Shown here piece by piece: positions 1-11,334 of a stretch of 49,718 bases of DNA. The first letter of the stretch is position 1; each line of letters starts with the position of its first letter. The position numbers and the translations under genes are program-made. Under the pieces are notes generated by a model. That model was given only the letters and a program-made list of their open reading frames with translations, was not told where the DNA came from and searched no databases. This DNA is from Zygnema cylindricum (lineage: Eukaryota > Streptophyta > Zygnematophyceae > Zygnematales > Zygnemataceae). The stretch is from positions 1-49,718 of the forward strand of contig JBBHKE010000819.1 of assembly GCA_037447655.1 (NCBI GenBank), given 5' to 3'.

Positions 1-285
1 CCTCCACCCTCTCTCCCTCCTCTCCCCCCCCCACCCCCCCCCCTCCCCCCCCCCCCCCCCTCCCTCCCATCCTCTTTCCCTCCCTCCCTCCCTCCCTCCA
101 TCCCTCCCTGCCCCTTCTCCCTTCCAATCTCCCTACCTCCTTCTCTCTCTCTAACCCTCCCTCTTTACTCTCATCCTCCCTCCTTCCCTCCCTCTCTCCC
201 AAACTGCCCTCCTTCCCTCCCAATCTGCCCTCTATCCCTACCAATCTGCCCTCCCACCCTCCCTCCCTTCTGCCCAGCTTTGTTG
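1..285. repeat. polypyrimidine CCCT-rich low-complexity tract
   Basis: Nearly pure C/T on the plus strand, with long C runs near 25-60 and CCCT repeats. From about 125 it is interrupted by the spacer AATCTGCCCTCC, which appears on the opposite strand throughout the GGGA tracts at 5.8-8.9 kb. It is therefore the same satellite family in inverse orientation. No coding potential is seen. Confidence 0.9.
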
Positions 286-880
286 ACTTTTAATGTCTCT
301 TTTTGGTAAGTTCTTTGTTGAAATTGTTCATTTTCTCACAGAATTTTGTGTTGATTTTTTTATGATTTATCCTGTCTTTTCTGGTGACGTTGTGTGAGTC
401 TTTTGTTCCCGACATCTTCAACTTGTTGGCGACTTTTTTGTGACTTTTTAGTCACGTTGTTTCTGTCTCTTTTGGGAACTTTATGAAACGACACCATTCT
501 GACTATGTTGTCACAATTTGGGCACTCTTTGGTATTCGTTTTGGCGCATTTTGGCCGATTATTGGTCCCTTTTTTGTCACTTTCTGCTCACATTTCTTTG
601 ACGTTTTGGACACTTTTCCATCTTTTTTTTTGAGACTTTTTGGTCATTTCTTCATCACTTTCTAATCAGTTTTTTTTCACGTTTTGTTTTCTTTACTAAC
701 ATTTTTCTGCCACTTTTTGGGCACGAATTGATTCACTTTTCTGTCACTTTCCGATCAATTTTTTGTGATTTTCCTGTCACTTATCAGTCACTTTCCGGTC
801 ACTTTGTGGTGATTTTCCTGTCACTTTTTGGTCTCTTTTTCATCTCTCTTTCTTTTGGTATCTTTTCCAGCTTGGCGGTC
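286..880. repeat. degenerate short tandem repeat rich in GTCACTTTT
   Basis: The motif TTTTTGTCACTTT, often followed by CCGGTCA or TTGGTCA, recurs every 15-25 bases with many substitutions, most clearly at 725-835. Short open frames across it are rich in F, S and L and look like repeat translation. I read it as a decayed minisatellite. Confidence 0.6.
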
Positions 881-899
881 TTCGTGGAGGCACGCGAGA

Positions 900-2072
900 G
901 CGTCGATTATCCGCCCTGTTTTGAGACTCGCTAGGAGCTCCGGACAACCTGTGGAGCTCCCCCTCTTGCAACGCCTCAGCTTCCCTGGAATATAGTATTT
1001 GGTGCGACAAAAAAACAAAAAGCTATAAATTTTTTGTTTTTTTTTTTGTTGTTTTACTATTAAATTATATTTGACAAATTTTGTAGGTTAAACAATAAAT
1101 TTAGTTTGAAGCTTTGACACATAATCAACATGTAGTGTAGTTTTAAAATGTGGAGAAAAGATATTTCTGACTTTCGTGGTTTGTACCCAAATGTTTAATC
1201 TTGTAGCAAATGATGCAATCAAATCTGCGTCTTATGAAACAATTATATCTTTAGTCGATACTTGATTTTAAGGTTTAAGTAAGGCGGAAAAGTAGGTATG
1301 TCCTAGAACGTTTTATGTATAAGGTATGTTCAGATCTTGTGGTATAATAAGTATCGTTTTAGTTTCATTTTATTAATCATTCATTTTGAAGTACCTAATG
1401 TTATTACTTTTTGTCTTTTCCATCTATTTTCCTGGGTTGTTTTATGCAAATAATTGATTGCTTGCAAATAAACGCTTCATTATTGATGATAATATTTTGT
1501 TGTGTTTTGGACTTTTCGGATCAGTTGTGGTGCATTGAATGTTAACACGGAGGCTTTATTTCTCTCATACTATACATGTATTTATATATATATATATGCT
1601 TTTGGTCATGGTTTGGTCAAATGTTTAGTCAATTTAAAAAAAAAAATCAGTATCACACATGATGCGCAGGGTCTACAAGAACTAACCAAACAATTTTACA
1701 AACTTTTTAAAAGCCAAGAAACGATTGTTTTTGCCAAAATGCGTTTGAGATGACGGTCTATTTCACAATAATATTGGTGCGTCTAATTTGGATTGTATAA
1801 AGTTACAACTTCACAAATACGTCTCTTAATGAAAATGCCAATTCTTGAAAAATGTCTAACATAGACAACAACATGTAAACCATATCAAATTTGAAATTAA
1901 ACAAAACATAAGGCAATATCGCACAGATTCATATGATATAATTCAAAGAAACAAACAAATTAGGTCTCCATTGCTAAAACTGCCTCACTCACTCCCTCCT
2001 TTTTGTCGTCTATCCCTTACTCCCTTGTTTCTTTGTCGTTATACAGGGTTATTTGCATTAGCTATTTTTAAA
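900..2072. other. AT-rich stretch without recognised genes
   Basis: AT-rich DNA between the minisatellite and the Harbinger transposase. It should contain the transposase 5' flank and the left end of that element, but I could not find terminal repeats. A pyrimidine run ending in CAG near 2045 could be a splice acceptor just before the transposase start. Nothing else is supportable. Confidence 0.5.
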
Positions 2073-3428
2073 ATGGACCCCATTTTCTCTCGGGTACATC
2101 GTCGTTCTTCTGCGAAAAGGAAAATTCTTACTTACCTACTCATCTTATTACAACTGGTGCTTTTGAAAAAATGGTTGAGAAATTATATTAACAACCACAT
2201 ACAATCACGCTCAAGGGGAAGAAGATGGTGGATTTTTCCTAGATCTACTAGTTTTTGGGACGACATTTGTAACACCATATGGTTAAATGTCGGGACTGAA
2301 GATTGTGACAGGCAATGGAAAAGACATTTTCGTATGGGGCTACGCACTTTCGAAAAGTTTGTGTTAATGTTAACCCCCTTTATTCAAAGACGACACACTA
2401 ACTATCGAGATGCCATACGCATCAACAAAGCATGTGCAGTGGTGCTTCACCGTTTGGCGCACAACACGCCTTTAATGGCGTTATCGAAAATGTTTTGTAT
2501 AGGCATTTCAACAATAACTAATTACACTGAAGATATTTGTTCGGTATTGGCAAGCCCCCTACATACCACCTTTATTCAACGACCGCATGGACGGGAGTTA
2601 CAAGAAATTATAAATGGTTTTAAAGAGATAACAGGAATTTCACAAATTAGAGGGGCAATCGATGGGACGCACATATTTTTTTCAAGGCGTCCCGTAGAAA
2701 ACGCATTTGAGTATTTTGATCGTTTTAGAAGACACACTGTAACCCTTCAGGCAATTTGCGATCACCGTCTTATATTTTGGGATGTTTTTTGTGACCGACT
2801 GGGCTCGACCCATGACGCCACCATTTACCGAACCTCTCCAATCTACACACGTCTACTAAACCGCCAAATTTTAAGGGAGCCGGTCGAGGAAATTTGTGGC
2901 ACAAGAGTTCGACCCGTGATCATTGGGGATGCCGCGTATCCACTCTCCAATAGTTTGATCAAAGGGTATAGAGTAAGAAATAGTGGAGACGCAAGGAAAT
3001 ATACTTTCGATAAAGCATTATCAATTGGGCGCGTTTGTATAGAAATGGCGTTCGACGTTTTGAAAGGGCGGTTTGAAATATTGAGAGGCATACCGGTTAA
3101 AGAAGAGATGGTTCCAACTATTGCCGTGGCATGTTGTGTTTTACACAATTTCATCATTCTCAATGGAGAGCCACTACCTTCGTGGTGGAGGCAATTTCGG
3201 ATGCCGGATGTTGAAAACGATGTCACATCATCTTCTCGAGGTGGGAGGAGCACGGCGAGAGACGCGCTATTTCGTCAATTTTGTAATGATAATGATGTTC
3301 GATCGAAGATGACGAAGAGGAATAATGATATGTCTCCAACCGCTAAAATTATGAGAGTTGATTTTTTATGTCACCTTAGGAAACATTTGAATTTTGCCAA
3401 ACACAAACAATTGCAAAGAGTATTGTGA
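2073..3428 (+). CDS. PIF/Harbinger transposase (DDE_Tnp_4)
   Basis: Endonuclease of the PIF/Harbinger DNA transposon superfamily, which cuts and pastes elements into TWA targets. From the ATG at 2073 the protein is about 451 residues. Upstream codons are open for another 34 but begin with TTG, so 2073 is the first plausible ATG; a CAG near 2045 could also be an acceptor. Family signatures appear in order: AIDGTHI (first catalytic Asp), GSTHDATIYR, IIGDAAYPL (second Asp), and RVCIEMAFDVLKGRF (catalytic Glu), followed by CCVLHNFII. The N-terminus is basic, and the C-terminal tail is basic and Ser-rich. The frame is intact to the stop, so it may be recent. A convergent Myb/SANT-like gene at 4775-5788 is the expected partner. 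No terminal inverted repeats were found. Confidence 0.88.
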   Translation: MDPIFSRVHRRSSAKRKILTYLLILLQLVLLKKWLRNYINNHIQSRSRGRRWWIFPRSTSFWDDICNTIWLNVGTEDCDRQWKRHFRMGLRTFEKFVLMLTPFIQRRHTNYRDAIRINKACAVVLHRLAHNTPLMALSKMFCIGISTITNYTEDICSVLASPLHTTFIQRPHGRELQEIINGFKEITGISQIRGAIDGTHIFFSRRPVENAFEYFDRFRRHTVTLQAICDHRLIFWDVFCDRLGSTHDATIYRTSPIYTRLLNRQILREPVEEICGTRVRPVIIGDAAYPLSNSLIKGYRVRNSGDARKYTFDKALSIGRVCIEMAFDVLKGRFEILRGIPVKEEMVPTIAVACCVLHNFIILNGEPLPSWWRQFRMPDVENDVTSSSRGGRSTARDALFRQFCNDNDVRSKMTKRNNDMSPTAKIMRVDFLCHLRKHLNFAKHKQLQRVL

Positions 3429-3494
3429 GATTTACAGTTGTTGTTTGAATTATTAAACAACATGTAATTTTATTTGGAACGGAAGTTATATTGT

Positions 3495-3930
3495 CGTGTT
3501 ATTGCTTTGTTATGCATTGTTTCTTTTTTATGCATTAGTTGTTTATTATTGTTTTGTATTGATATTATTCAAAGGCATCTTGAAAGAGTCATAAATTTCG
3601 AATAAAAAATTCACACCTAATAAGTTAATTAAAAAATGTGTATTCTATGTTTCACTAGCATGCAATAGTTGGGTTAAAATTTAATACGATTGCCAACTCC
3701 ATACCATATAATGATCGCTATAAATTGTCGCATTGTTTCTTTATTATGCATTGTTTGTTCCTTTGTTGTTTTGTGTTGTTATTATTCAAAAGGGTTTGGA
3801 AAGAGTCTTAAAAAAACATATACATACATATTAAGTTTATAAAATAATGAGTATTTTGTACTTCAGTCTGTGGAAATTGGGTTACAATTACCAAACCATT
3901 AGTAACTCTATACCATATGATGATTGCCAT
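3495..3930. repeat. imperfect tandem duplication of about 220 bp
   Basis: The block starting near 3500 (TGCATTGTTTCTTTTTTATG) recurs near 3725 as GCATTGTTTCTTTATTATGC. Both continue in parallel through TATTATTCAAA, GAAAGAGTC, GGGTTA, and CATACCATAT followed by GATGATTGCC or AATGATCGCT, then ATAAA. It lies between the two convergent Harbinger genes, where it could be a shared 3' or regulatory segment. Confidence 0.7.
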
Positions 3931-4774
3931 AAAACATAAAAATATCAATAAAATATCAGATACACATATTGTATGCTATTATACGTGGAATGTGCGCCCA
4001 ACAACCCATATGCCCTCAATTTGTTGCAATGTGTTTCCAACTTATTTGATTAGATAGTTTTAGGTTTAAAAACTGGTCAAACATTTTGACTTTATAAACA
4101 TGACTATATAAACACACCCTTTGAGTCTCAATTGTGCCTTAGATAAAGAGCATTTTAAAACTCTTTTAAGATAACTTGTTGTTTTAACATCTATATTACA
4201 TTACAAAACAAATCAAACAAAAAACTATATATAATAATGTGTTTGTTTTGTTGGTTTAAAGTATCCTAGATGTCGGAACGTTCCTACGTTGTTAAAATAT
4301 TTGTTTGTTAATAAACACATATTGTAACTGTTCTTCAATAAATTACAATTGTTGTTCACTTGATATTCGAGCTTGATTTGTCTGCCTCGAGCTTCATTTG
4401 TCCGCATTATTTTTTGTTGGCCTGCATTTTATCAACAAGTTTTTATTAGGATAACACACATTTTAACAGCTCCCATTTCATTTGACACCATTTGATTTGT
4501 CTTTTTGTCTTTTATTTAAAAAAAAAAATGTTGATTCGTGTTTTGTTTATTACTCCAATTTTGTGTTTTTAAAATTTAAAGGCGGTAGAGAATCCCACCT
4601 CATCAATTACCTTTTTAAATATCAACACCTTGTTTAAGGCATTCCAACCTTAGTTTTGTTGCCTCATTTTTTTCTTTCGTCGCCTCAGTTTGTGCCTCTA
4701 GTTCTCGAGGTTTTGCCTCCAATTCGCGAGTTTTTGCCTCCAATCCACGAATTGACAATAGACGATCTTCTCTT
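3931..4774. other. AT-rich spacer between convergent Harbinger genes
   Basis: This spacer presumably holds the 3' ends of both convergent genes. Several T-rich runs and short AATAAA-like strings are visible on both strands, but no further ORF or RNA gene is supportable. Confidence 0.5.
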
Positions 4775-5788
4775 TCATTTTTTTTTTATTTCATTTGCTT
4801 TTTTCTCTTCATCATTTGCTTGCCTGCACCTGATCTCAAAATCGAGTCTCCGTTGTGCAATGTCTATTTGTGCCTTGGTCGCATCTTTCTCCTGTAACAT
4901 ACGCTCTTTATCGGTTCGTTCCACTTCCTTAACCATCCCTGTTATTTTCCCGAACATTTCATTGATTTGTTGTTCTTTTTCATCCGGTTCAATTCCACCT
5001 TCATAATCATCCACTCTCCTAACCTTTGTTCCAAAAATGTTGGGTATTTCTTCAGAGGAAACATTAAACCGCCAACTAGATGGTTCCCTTCCCACGGACG
5101 ACCTTTTACGTTGGCATGGGGATTTGGAGCTGGTGGGCGAGCCAAATACAGAAGTCATTACGTCTTCCTTTTTATTGCAACCGCCCCCTAACATTTCCTC
5201 GATTTCATCCGTCTCTTCTCCATTACTACCTTCGCTAGGACACCACTCATCAGCTATTATAGGATGAGTAAACATAGTCCCTACCTCAACTCTTTCTTTC
5301 ACTAAATGTTCATCATTTAGTTGTTTGTTTTGTTGCCCCTTCCCTTTTCCCCGATCCTCTCTTAACTCTCGAACATTTCCAAACTCCATTCTTCCCCCTT
5401 TTAATCCAGTTGTATCGAATCTACCTTGAAGAATTGGGTCTAATATATTAAAAAAAAACCCTGCTGGACTTTCTCCAGTCTGTTGTTCTTGCGTGACTTG
5501 TGCTTTATACTTTCTTGGTTGATCATTCACTTTTTGTTTACATGATACTAAGGTCCTAGTTTTGCTATTTGGCACCGCATTAACGCTTTTCATTATTTTT
5601 TCCCACTGGTCTTGGGTGCAGTGTCTTCTAGGCCCTTTTTGAAATTTGCCCCAACAAACCAAAAGGACCTCTAATTCATCCTTAGACCAACGGTCACGAT
5701 CCGAGTCCTCTTGCCTTTGAACCTCTTGTGGGGACGCTACTTGTGTTACTTGACTAAATGTCGGCATATTAGTAACATGGTTCTCCAT
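4775..5788 (-). CDS. Myb/SANT-like DNA-binding partner of Harbinger transposase
   Basis: Predicted 337-residue protein. In PIF/Harbinger elements the second gene encodes a Myb/trihelix-like protein that binds element ends and helps bring the transposase into the nucleus. The start was chosen at the ATG at 5788 (MENHVTNMPTF). Upstream codons are open only because they lie in the CCCT/GGGA tract. A helical Myb-like domain occupies about residues 30-105: DRWSKDELEVLLVCWGKF, WEKIMKSVNAV and SCKQKVNDQPRKY. The middle is acidic and Ser-rich with a basic patch (CQRKR). The C-terminal 80 residues are rich in E, K, Q and D and probably form a coiled coil. It is convergent with the transposase at 2073-3428, and both frames are intact. 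Family assignment rests on the Trp/basic pattern and the neighbour; the exact specificity is unknown. Confidence 0.75.
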   Translation of the reverse strand: MENHVTNMPTFSQVTQVASPQEVQRQEDSDRDRWSKDELEVLLVCWGKFQKGPRRHCTQDQWEKIMKSVNAVPNSKTRTLVSCKQKVNDQPRKYKAQVTQEQQTGESPAGFFFNILDPILQGRFDTTGLKGGRMEFGNVRELREDRGKGKGQQNKQLNDEHLVKERVEVGTMFTHPIIADEWCPSEGSNGEETDEIEEMLGGGCNKKEDVMTSVFGSPTSSKSPCQRKRSSVGREPSSWRFNVSSEEIPNIFGTKVRRVDDYEGGIEPDEKEQQINEMFGKITGMVKEVERTDKERMLQEKDATKAQIDIAQRRLDFEIRCRQANDEEKKANEIKKK

Positions 5789-5814
5789 TTGTTTACTTAA
5801 AAACGTCGAAAGAT

Positions 5815-6895
5815 ACAGGGATAGAGGGATGGAGAGAGGGAGGTTGAGAGAGAAAAGGAGATCGAGAGCAAGCGAAGGTAGAGTGGAAGGGCAAATTGAT
5901 AGGAAGAGTGAGAGAGAGGGAGGGTGGGAGATGGGGGGAAAAAGGCGAGAGAGAGAGAGGGGGGGGAAGGGGGGAGGGGAGGGCAGATTTGGCAGGGGGG
6001 GAGTGAGGGAAGGAGGGGGGAAGGGAAGATTCGGATGGAGGAAGGGGAATTTGGGAGGAAAGGAGGGCAGATTAAGAAGGAAGAAGGACAGATTGGGAAG
6101 GAGGCTGGGCAGATTGGGAGGGAGGGTGGGCAAATTATGAGGGAGAGATGCTACATTGGGAGGGAGAGAAAGAGGGTCGGCAGATTGAAAAGGAGGGAGG
6201 AAAGGATGTAAGGAGGGAGGGAGAGAGGGAGGGGGGAGGGTAGCTTGGGTGAGAGGGAGAAAAGGAGGAAGGGAGGGTAGATTGGGTGATAGGGAGGGAT
6301 AAAGGAAGAGAGGGAGAGTGAGAGAGTGGGAGGGTAGATTGGGAGGCAGGCAGGGCAAATTTGGATGGAGGTCAGTTTGGGAGAGAGGGAGGGCAAATTG
6401 TGAGGGAGGGTGGGCAGATTAGGAGGGAAGGATGCCACATTGGTTGGGAGGGAGGGTGGGCAGATTAGAAGGGAGGGAGGTAAAGTGAGAGGAAGGAAGG
6501 AAGGGAGGGATGGTGAGACAAAAGAGGGAGGGAGAGAGAGAAGGAGAGAGTGAGGGGAGGGGATATTCGGATGGGGGGAGGGCAAATTGGGAGGGAGGGA
6601 GGGTGATTTGGGAGGGATAGATGGATAGAGGGAGGGAGGGAGGGAGCAAGGGAAGGAGGGAGGGAGGGAGAGAGGGACAGAGGGAGGGAGGGAGGGAGGG
6701 AGATAGGGAAAGGAGGGCAAATTAAAAGGGTGGGAGGGCAGATTGAGAGTGGGGGAGGACGGATTGGGAGGGAGAGAGAGGGGGACGAAAGGAGAGGGGG
6801 ATAGCAGGATAGAGAGAGGGAAAAAGGAAGAGGAAAAGAGAGATAGGGGGGGGAGGGGGGATAGGGAGGGAGAGAAGAAGAGGAGGGACTCCATC
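5815..6895. repeat. GGGA polypurine minisatellite
   Basis: About 1.08 kb of almost pure purine on the plus strand, built from GGGAGGGAGG runs broken by spacers of the type GGGCAGATTGG or GGGCAAATTGG. Both strands give long open frames here (P/S/L-rich on minus, G/R/E-rich on plus) that are repeat artefacts. Many stretches fit four closely spaced G3 runs. Confidence 0.9.
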
Positions 6896-7139
6896 AAAAA
6901 CCAAGAGAAAAGGATTCCTTAACAAAATAAAGGGTTCGAGTCAAATGAAACACATTCAAATCTCCTCCCTTTTTTTTTCTTTTTAAAATGTTTATAGAAA
7001 ATAGGAGTTTTTCGGGCAGAATAATAAACAAAATTACACAATTATCTCGATCATAAACTAACATAAAATTAAAAGTACAACGTGAAAAGAAAACATAAAA
7101 CACGTCAAAACAACAAGCAGCCAAGTTACAAATCACAAA
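6896..7139. other. AT-rich junction without gene
   Basis: Non-repetitive AT-rich DNA between the polypurine tract and the composite array. Nothing recognisable. Confidence 0.5.
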
Positions 7140-8307
7140 AAATAAGTCTTAATAATAATTATGATAAACAACATTTTAATAAAGAACAAAAAACAAATAT
7201 GATATAACAATAAGTGAAATATATATTTATATATATAAATATTTGTTTACATATATCTATATATATAACACATCCATCTCGCTCTATAAATATAAATATA
7301 TATTTATATTTGAATAACTATAAATTAATAAGTTTTAAAAAAAGAGAAAAAAAAAGAGAAACTAGGCACCTTCTTCTCCGGAATCAGTAAAAAGGCGAGC
7401 GCGCTTCACTCAATGGGACTCATGTCACACACAACTCCAAAAAAATGGAATAGAAATCAGTCATGGAAAAAAAAATCAAGAACATATAAATAAAAACAGT
7501 CTGCTAAACGCACAAAAAATGAGTTGGATAATGAAGTTAAAAAGAAAGAAACTTTTAAGCTCGAGAATTTAAAAATTGAGAAATGATGGATAAGGCAAAC
7601 ACGTAAGATAAGACAACATAGAAACTAGTAAGGAGGAAGAGGAGGAGAGGGAGAGGGAGGAGAAAGGGAAAAGAAAGAGGCCAAAAGAAAGTTGAAAAAC
7701 AAAAAAACAAAAAATATCAGGGAGAATGGGAGTAAACATCAATAAGAATAAAACGGAATAAGGGAGAGAAGGAGATAGAAAGAGAGAAGGGCGAAGAGTC
7801 AGAGAGGATGAAATTGATTGGGAGGGAGGGCTGATTGGGTGGGAGGGATGGAGGGAGCGAGGGAGAGTGGGAGGGAGGGAGGGAGGGAGGGATGGAGGGA
7901 GGGAGGGAGAGAGGGAAGGAAGGAGTAAGGGAGGGCAGATTGGGAGGGAAGGAGGGAGGGAGGGCATATTAAGATAGAGGGAGGGAGGGCATATTAAGAG
8001 GGAGGGAGGAAGGGCAGATAAGATGGGAGGGAGGGCAAATTCGGAGGTGGAAGGGAATATTGGGAAGGAGGAAGGGCAGATTTGGAAGGAGGGTGGGAGG
8101 GGGGGAGTGAGGGCTAATTATGAGGGAGAGAGGGTAGATTGGGAGGGAGGGAGGGAGCGAAGGAGAGAGTTAGTGAGGGAGGGAGAGAGGGAAAGAGGGA
8201 AAGAGTGAGGGAGAGAGGGAAGGAAGGAATAAAACTTAATAATAATTATCGTAAAAAACATTTTAGTAAAGAACAAAAAAATCAAATATGAAATAACAAT
8301 AAGAGAA

Positions 8308-8347
<40 letters not shown>

Positions 8348-8951
8348 GTTCACATCTCTCTCTCTCTTTATAAAAAAATATATATATATATATATAAGAA
8401 GAGGGAGGGTGAGAGAGAGAGGGAGAGGGAGGAAGAGAGAGAGAGGAGAGGGCAAATTGGGAGGGAGGGAGGGCAAATTGGGAGAGAGGGAGGGAGGGAG
8501 GGAGATAGTGAGGGAGGGATAAAGGGAGAAAGGGATAAAAGGAGGGAGGCTAGATTGGGAGTGAGGGAGGGAGGAAGGGAGGGAGGTCAGATTAGGAGGG
8601 AGAGAGGGCAGATTAGGAGGGAGGGAGGGCAAATTAGGGGGGAGGGAGGGCTGATTGGGAGGGAGGGAGGGCTGATTGGGAGGGATGGAGGGAGGTGGGG
8701 AGTGAGGGTTGATTAGGAGGGAGAGATGGCAGATTGTGAGGGAGGGAGGGAGGGAGGGAGGGAGGGAGGGAGGGAGGGAGGGAGGGAACGAAGGAGAGAG
8801 TTAGTGAGGGCGGGAGGGTGGGAGAGAGGGAAAGAGTGAGAAAGACAGGGAAGGAAGGAATAAAACTTAATAATAATTATCATAAACAACATTTTAGTAA
8901 GGAACAAAAAACAAATATGAAATAACAATAAGAGAAATATATATATATTTT

Positions 8952-9007
<56 letters not shown>

Positions 9008-9081
9008 CTTATATATACATACATATATATATTATATATATACATATATATATATATAATTATATATATATATATATATAC

Positions 9082-9156
<75 letters not shown>

Positions 9157-9178
9157 CATATATATTTTTTATACATAT

Positions 9179-9216
<38 letters not shown>

Positions 9217-9298
9217 ATACATATATAGTTTATTTCACATCTCTCTCTCTCTCTCTCTTTATAAATATATATATATATATACATATATAATTATATAA

Positions 9299-9330
<32 letters not shown>

Positions 9331-10045
9331 GTATGTATATAATTAATAAGTTAAGAAAAAAGAGGAAAAAAAAGGAGGCAAACTAGGTACCTTCTTCTCC
9401 GGAGTCAGTAAAGTGGCGAGCGCTCTTCACTCAATGGGACTGATGTCACACATAACAACAAAACAATGGAATAGAAATCAGTCTTGGGGGGCGGAAAAAA
9501 AAAAGCATGAACATAAAAAAAAAACATTGTGATAAACGGACAAAAAATGAGTTGGATAATGATGTTAAAAAGAAAAAAACTTTTCAGCTCGAGAATTTAA
9601 AATTTGAAAAATGAAGAATAAGGCAATAAGGTAAGGTAAGTCAACAGAAAAACTAGTAAGGAGGATGAGAAGGAGAGGGAGAGGGAGGAGAAAGGAAAAG
9701 AAAGAGGACAAAAGAAAGTTGAAAATTTAAAAAGAAGAACTATTATGGAGAATGGGAGTAAAAAAAAATTAGAAGAAAACGGAAAGAGTGAGAGAAAGAG
9801 ATAGAAAGTGAGAAGGGCAAAGAGACAGAGAGGGAGAAAAAGTGAGTTATTAGCCTGTTTTAACTATATCGATCAACTCTTTTCCCTAGCAAGGGTAAGA
9901 GGGAGAAAGTGAGAGGGAGGGAGGGGAGAGAAGGTGGGGAGGATAAGAGGGAGTGAACGTGAGAGTGAGGGTGGAAGGGAGGAAGAGAGGGAGAGAGGGA
10001 GGGAGAGAGGGAGGGATAGAGGGAGAGAGGAGAGACCCTAATTGG
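7140..10045. repeat. composite satellite: AT module + TA tract + cassette + GGGA tract
   Basis: Three tandem composite units start near 7145, 8228 and 8862. Each opens with an AT module (CTTAATAATAATTATCGTAA ... AACAATAAGAGAAATAT), then a TA microsatellite, then CACATCTCTCTCTC (TCTCGC-type in the first), then TATAAATATAT. Units 1 and 3 continue into a non-repetitive cassette (CCTTCTTCTCCGG, TCAGTAAA, CACTCAATGGGACT, GGAATAGAAATCAGTC) and then a GGGA tract. Unit 2 lacks the cassette. A fourth partial copy is at 11626-11973. No gene is supportable. Confidence 0.8.
8937..9345. repeat. long TA dinucleotide microsatellite
   Basis: About 400 bp of (TA)n with scattered C and G substitutions (TACATATA, TATGTATA), interrupted once by a (CT)n block at 9238-9260. 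Open frames made of I and Y across it are artefacts. The tract is likely to form cruciforms and to be unstable. Confidence 0.95.
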
Positions 10046-10500
10046 GTTTGTATCGTATCCACTTTGATAGATAAAGAATTGCAAAAAAAATGAGAGGAGG
10101 TCAAATGTAAACCTTTCAAAGACTGATTACCCTTTTTTCCCTTTCTTTTTTTTTTTTTTTTTTTCTTGGGTTTTCCTTTCGATTATCTAAACAACAACAA
10201 TAACCAAAAAACTAAAAAAAAATAAACAGTTACGTTTTTCTGTTGGACCATCGGGGGCAAATCCGATGGAGGGCGAGCGGAAAGGCAGAAAAAGACGAAA
10301 TAGTGGCAATGATTGCATGTGCAAAAACGCTAGCTAAAAGACAAAATGCCAAAGTTAATGGAACAGTGAACGGAACAAAAATCGGAACATAGCGAGAGAG
10401 AAGGGAACAAAACGGAACGGAATGGAACGGAACGGAACGGATCACAGTAAAGAAAACGAAAGGGATTCCTTCATTTTTTATTTTTTTTTCCCCCAAACGT
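10046..10500. other. AT-rich stretch with short GGAAC pentanucleotide array
   Basis: A T run at 10148-10164 is followed by unique sequence. Between about 10360 and 10442 the pentamers GGAAC and AAAAC recur (GGAACGGAACGGAACGGATC), a small pentanucleotide microsatellite. No gene was recognised. Confidence 0.6.
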
Positions 10501-10723
10501 TAGCAAAATAACAAATCCCCAATATTAACGGAACTGACAACGTGACGAACGGTCAAGGAGTATGAGAAGTCATAGAAGATTTTTCGGGATATTTTTATTT
10601 CTTTCTTATTTTTTGGGATTTGTTTGGGCTTCTCAAAGAGAATGGGATGGGGAGATAGGAGGGAGAGGGAGAAGGAGAGGGAGAAGGATAGGGGGAGCAA
10701 GGAAGAGGGAAAAATTCTCCCAC

Positions 10724-11198
10724 CTCCATGGACAGCCACAGTCGCAGTTCCGTGCTCCGTTTTTCCTCTCATACGACCGTTTCCACTTCCGTTTCCGTTT
10801 GCTTCCAATTCTGAGTCCGTTTTAAACCCTAAACTCGAATCTAAACCGTCAGCCGCAACGGAAACTGAAACGGAATCAGACAAATCCGAGAGGGAAGATG
10901 ACGTGGCCTCAACCGACAAAAAAATGCTGACGTCAGAGGTCATAGCTTTAGCATCAAAAGAGGGAAGAGAGTGTCGTCGGCGAGAGAGGTGGAGGAAGAG
11001 AGAGAGGGGACTGAAAAAAGTGGATTTGAGTTTAAGAGTGGGAGAAGAGGAGAAGGGGGAGGAGGGGAAGGAGGAGGAGGGTTCAGGGAGCTTAAAAGAA
11101 TGGCGAATGGAGGAAGCAGAGGGAGGAAGGAGAGGGAGGGATTGGGTGTGGCGGAGTGAGGGAGAGGAGGATATGTGATAGGGAGGGAGGGATGCCAT
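10724..11198 (-). CDS. possible first exon encoding a Ser/Leu-rich plastid-type presequence
   Basis: On the minus strand the ATG at 11198 opens a frame beginning MASLPPYHISSSPSLRH that stays open for over 150 codons. The first 80 residues are rich in S, L, P and R with almost no acids, as in plastid transit peptides. The next part is acidic and Ser-rich (SSSLSDLSDSVSVSV), then GNGSGNGR. A possible donor lies at 10723 (CATGGAG|GTGGGAG). Against this, the flanks are CT/GA-rich low-complexity DNA, no downstream exon was found, and the plus strand is also open. No function is assigned. It may be nothing more than biased sequence. Confidence 0.22.
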
Positions 11199-11334
11199 AA
11201 GGAGTAAGATCGAGGGAGAGGAAGAGGGAGAGAGAGTTCAGCAGGTTGATTTTAATTTTCTGTTTTGCCTTGTTGTATTTTTCTGCACTGTGGTTTCTTT
11301 TATCTTCTTTTGGTGGACAGCTATACTAGAGATT

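Noticed and set aside
5829-6897. Long open frames on both strands (Gly/Arg/Glu-rich on plus; Pro/Ser/Leu-rich on minus)
   Set aside because: They are translations of the GGGA/TCCC repeat. Both strands are open at once and there is no non-repetitive protein sequence.
8713-9284. Open frames made almost only of Ile and Tyr
   Set aside because: Translation of the TA microsatellite.
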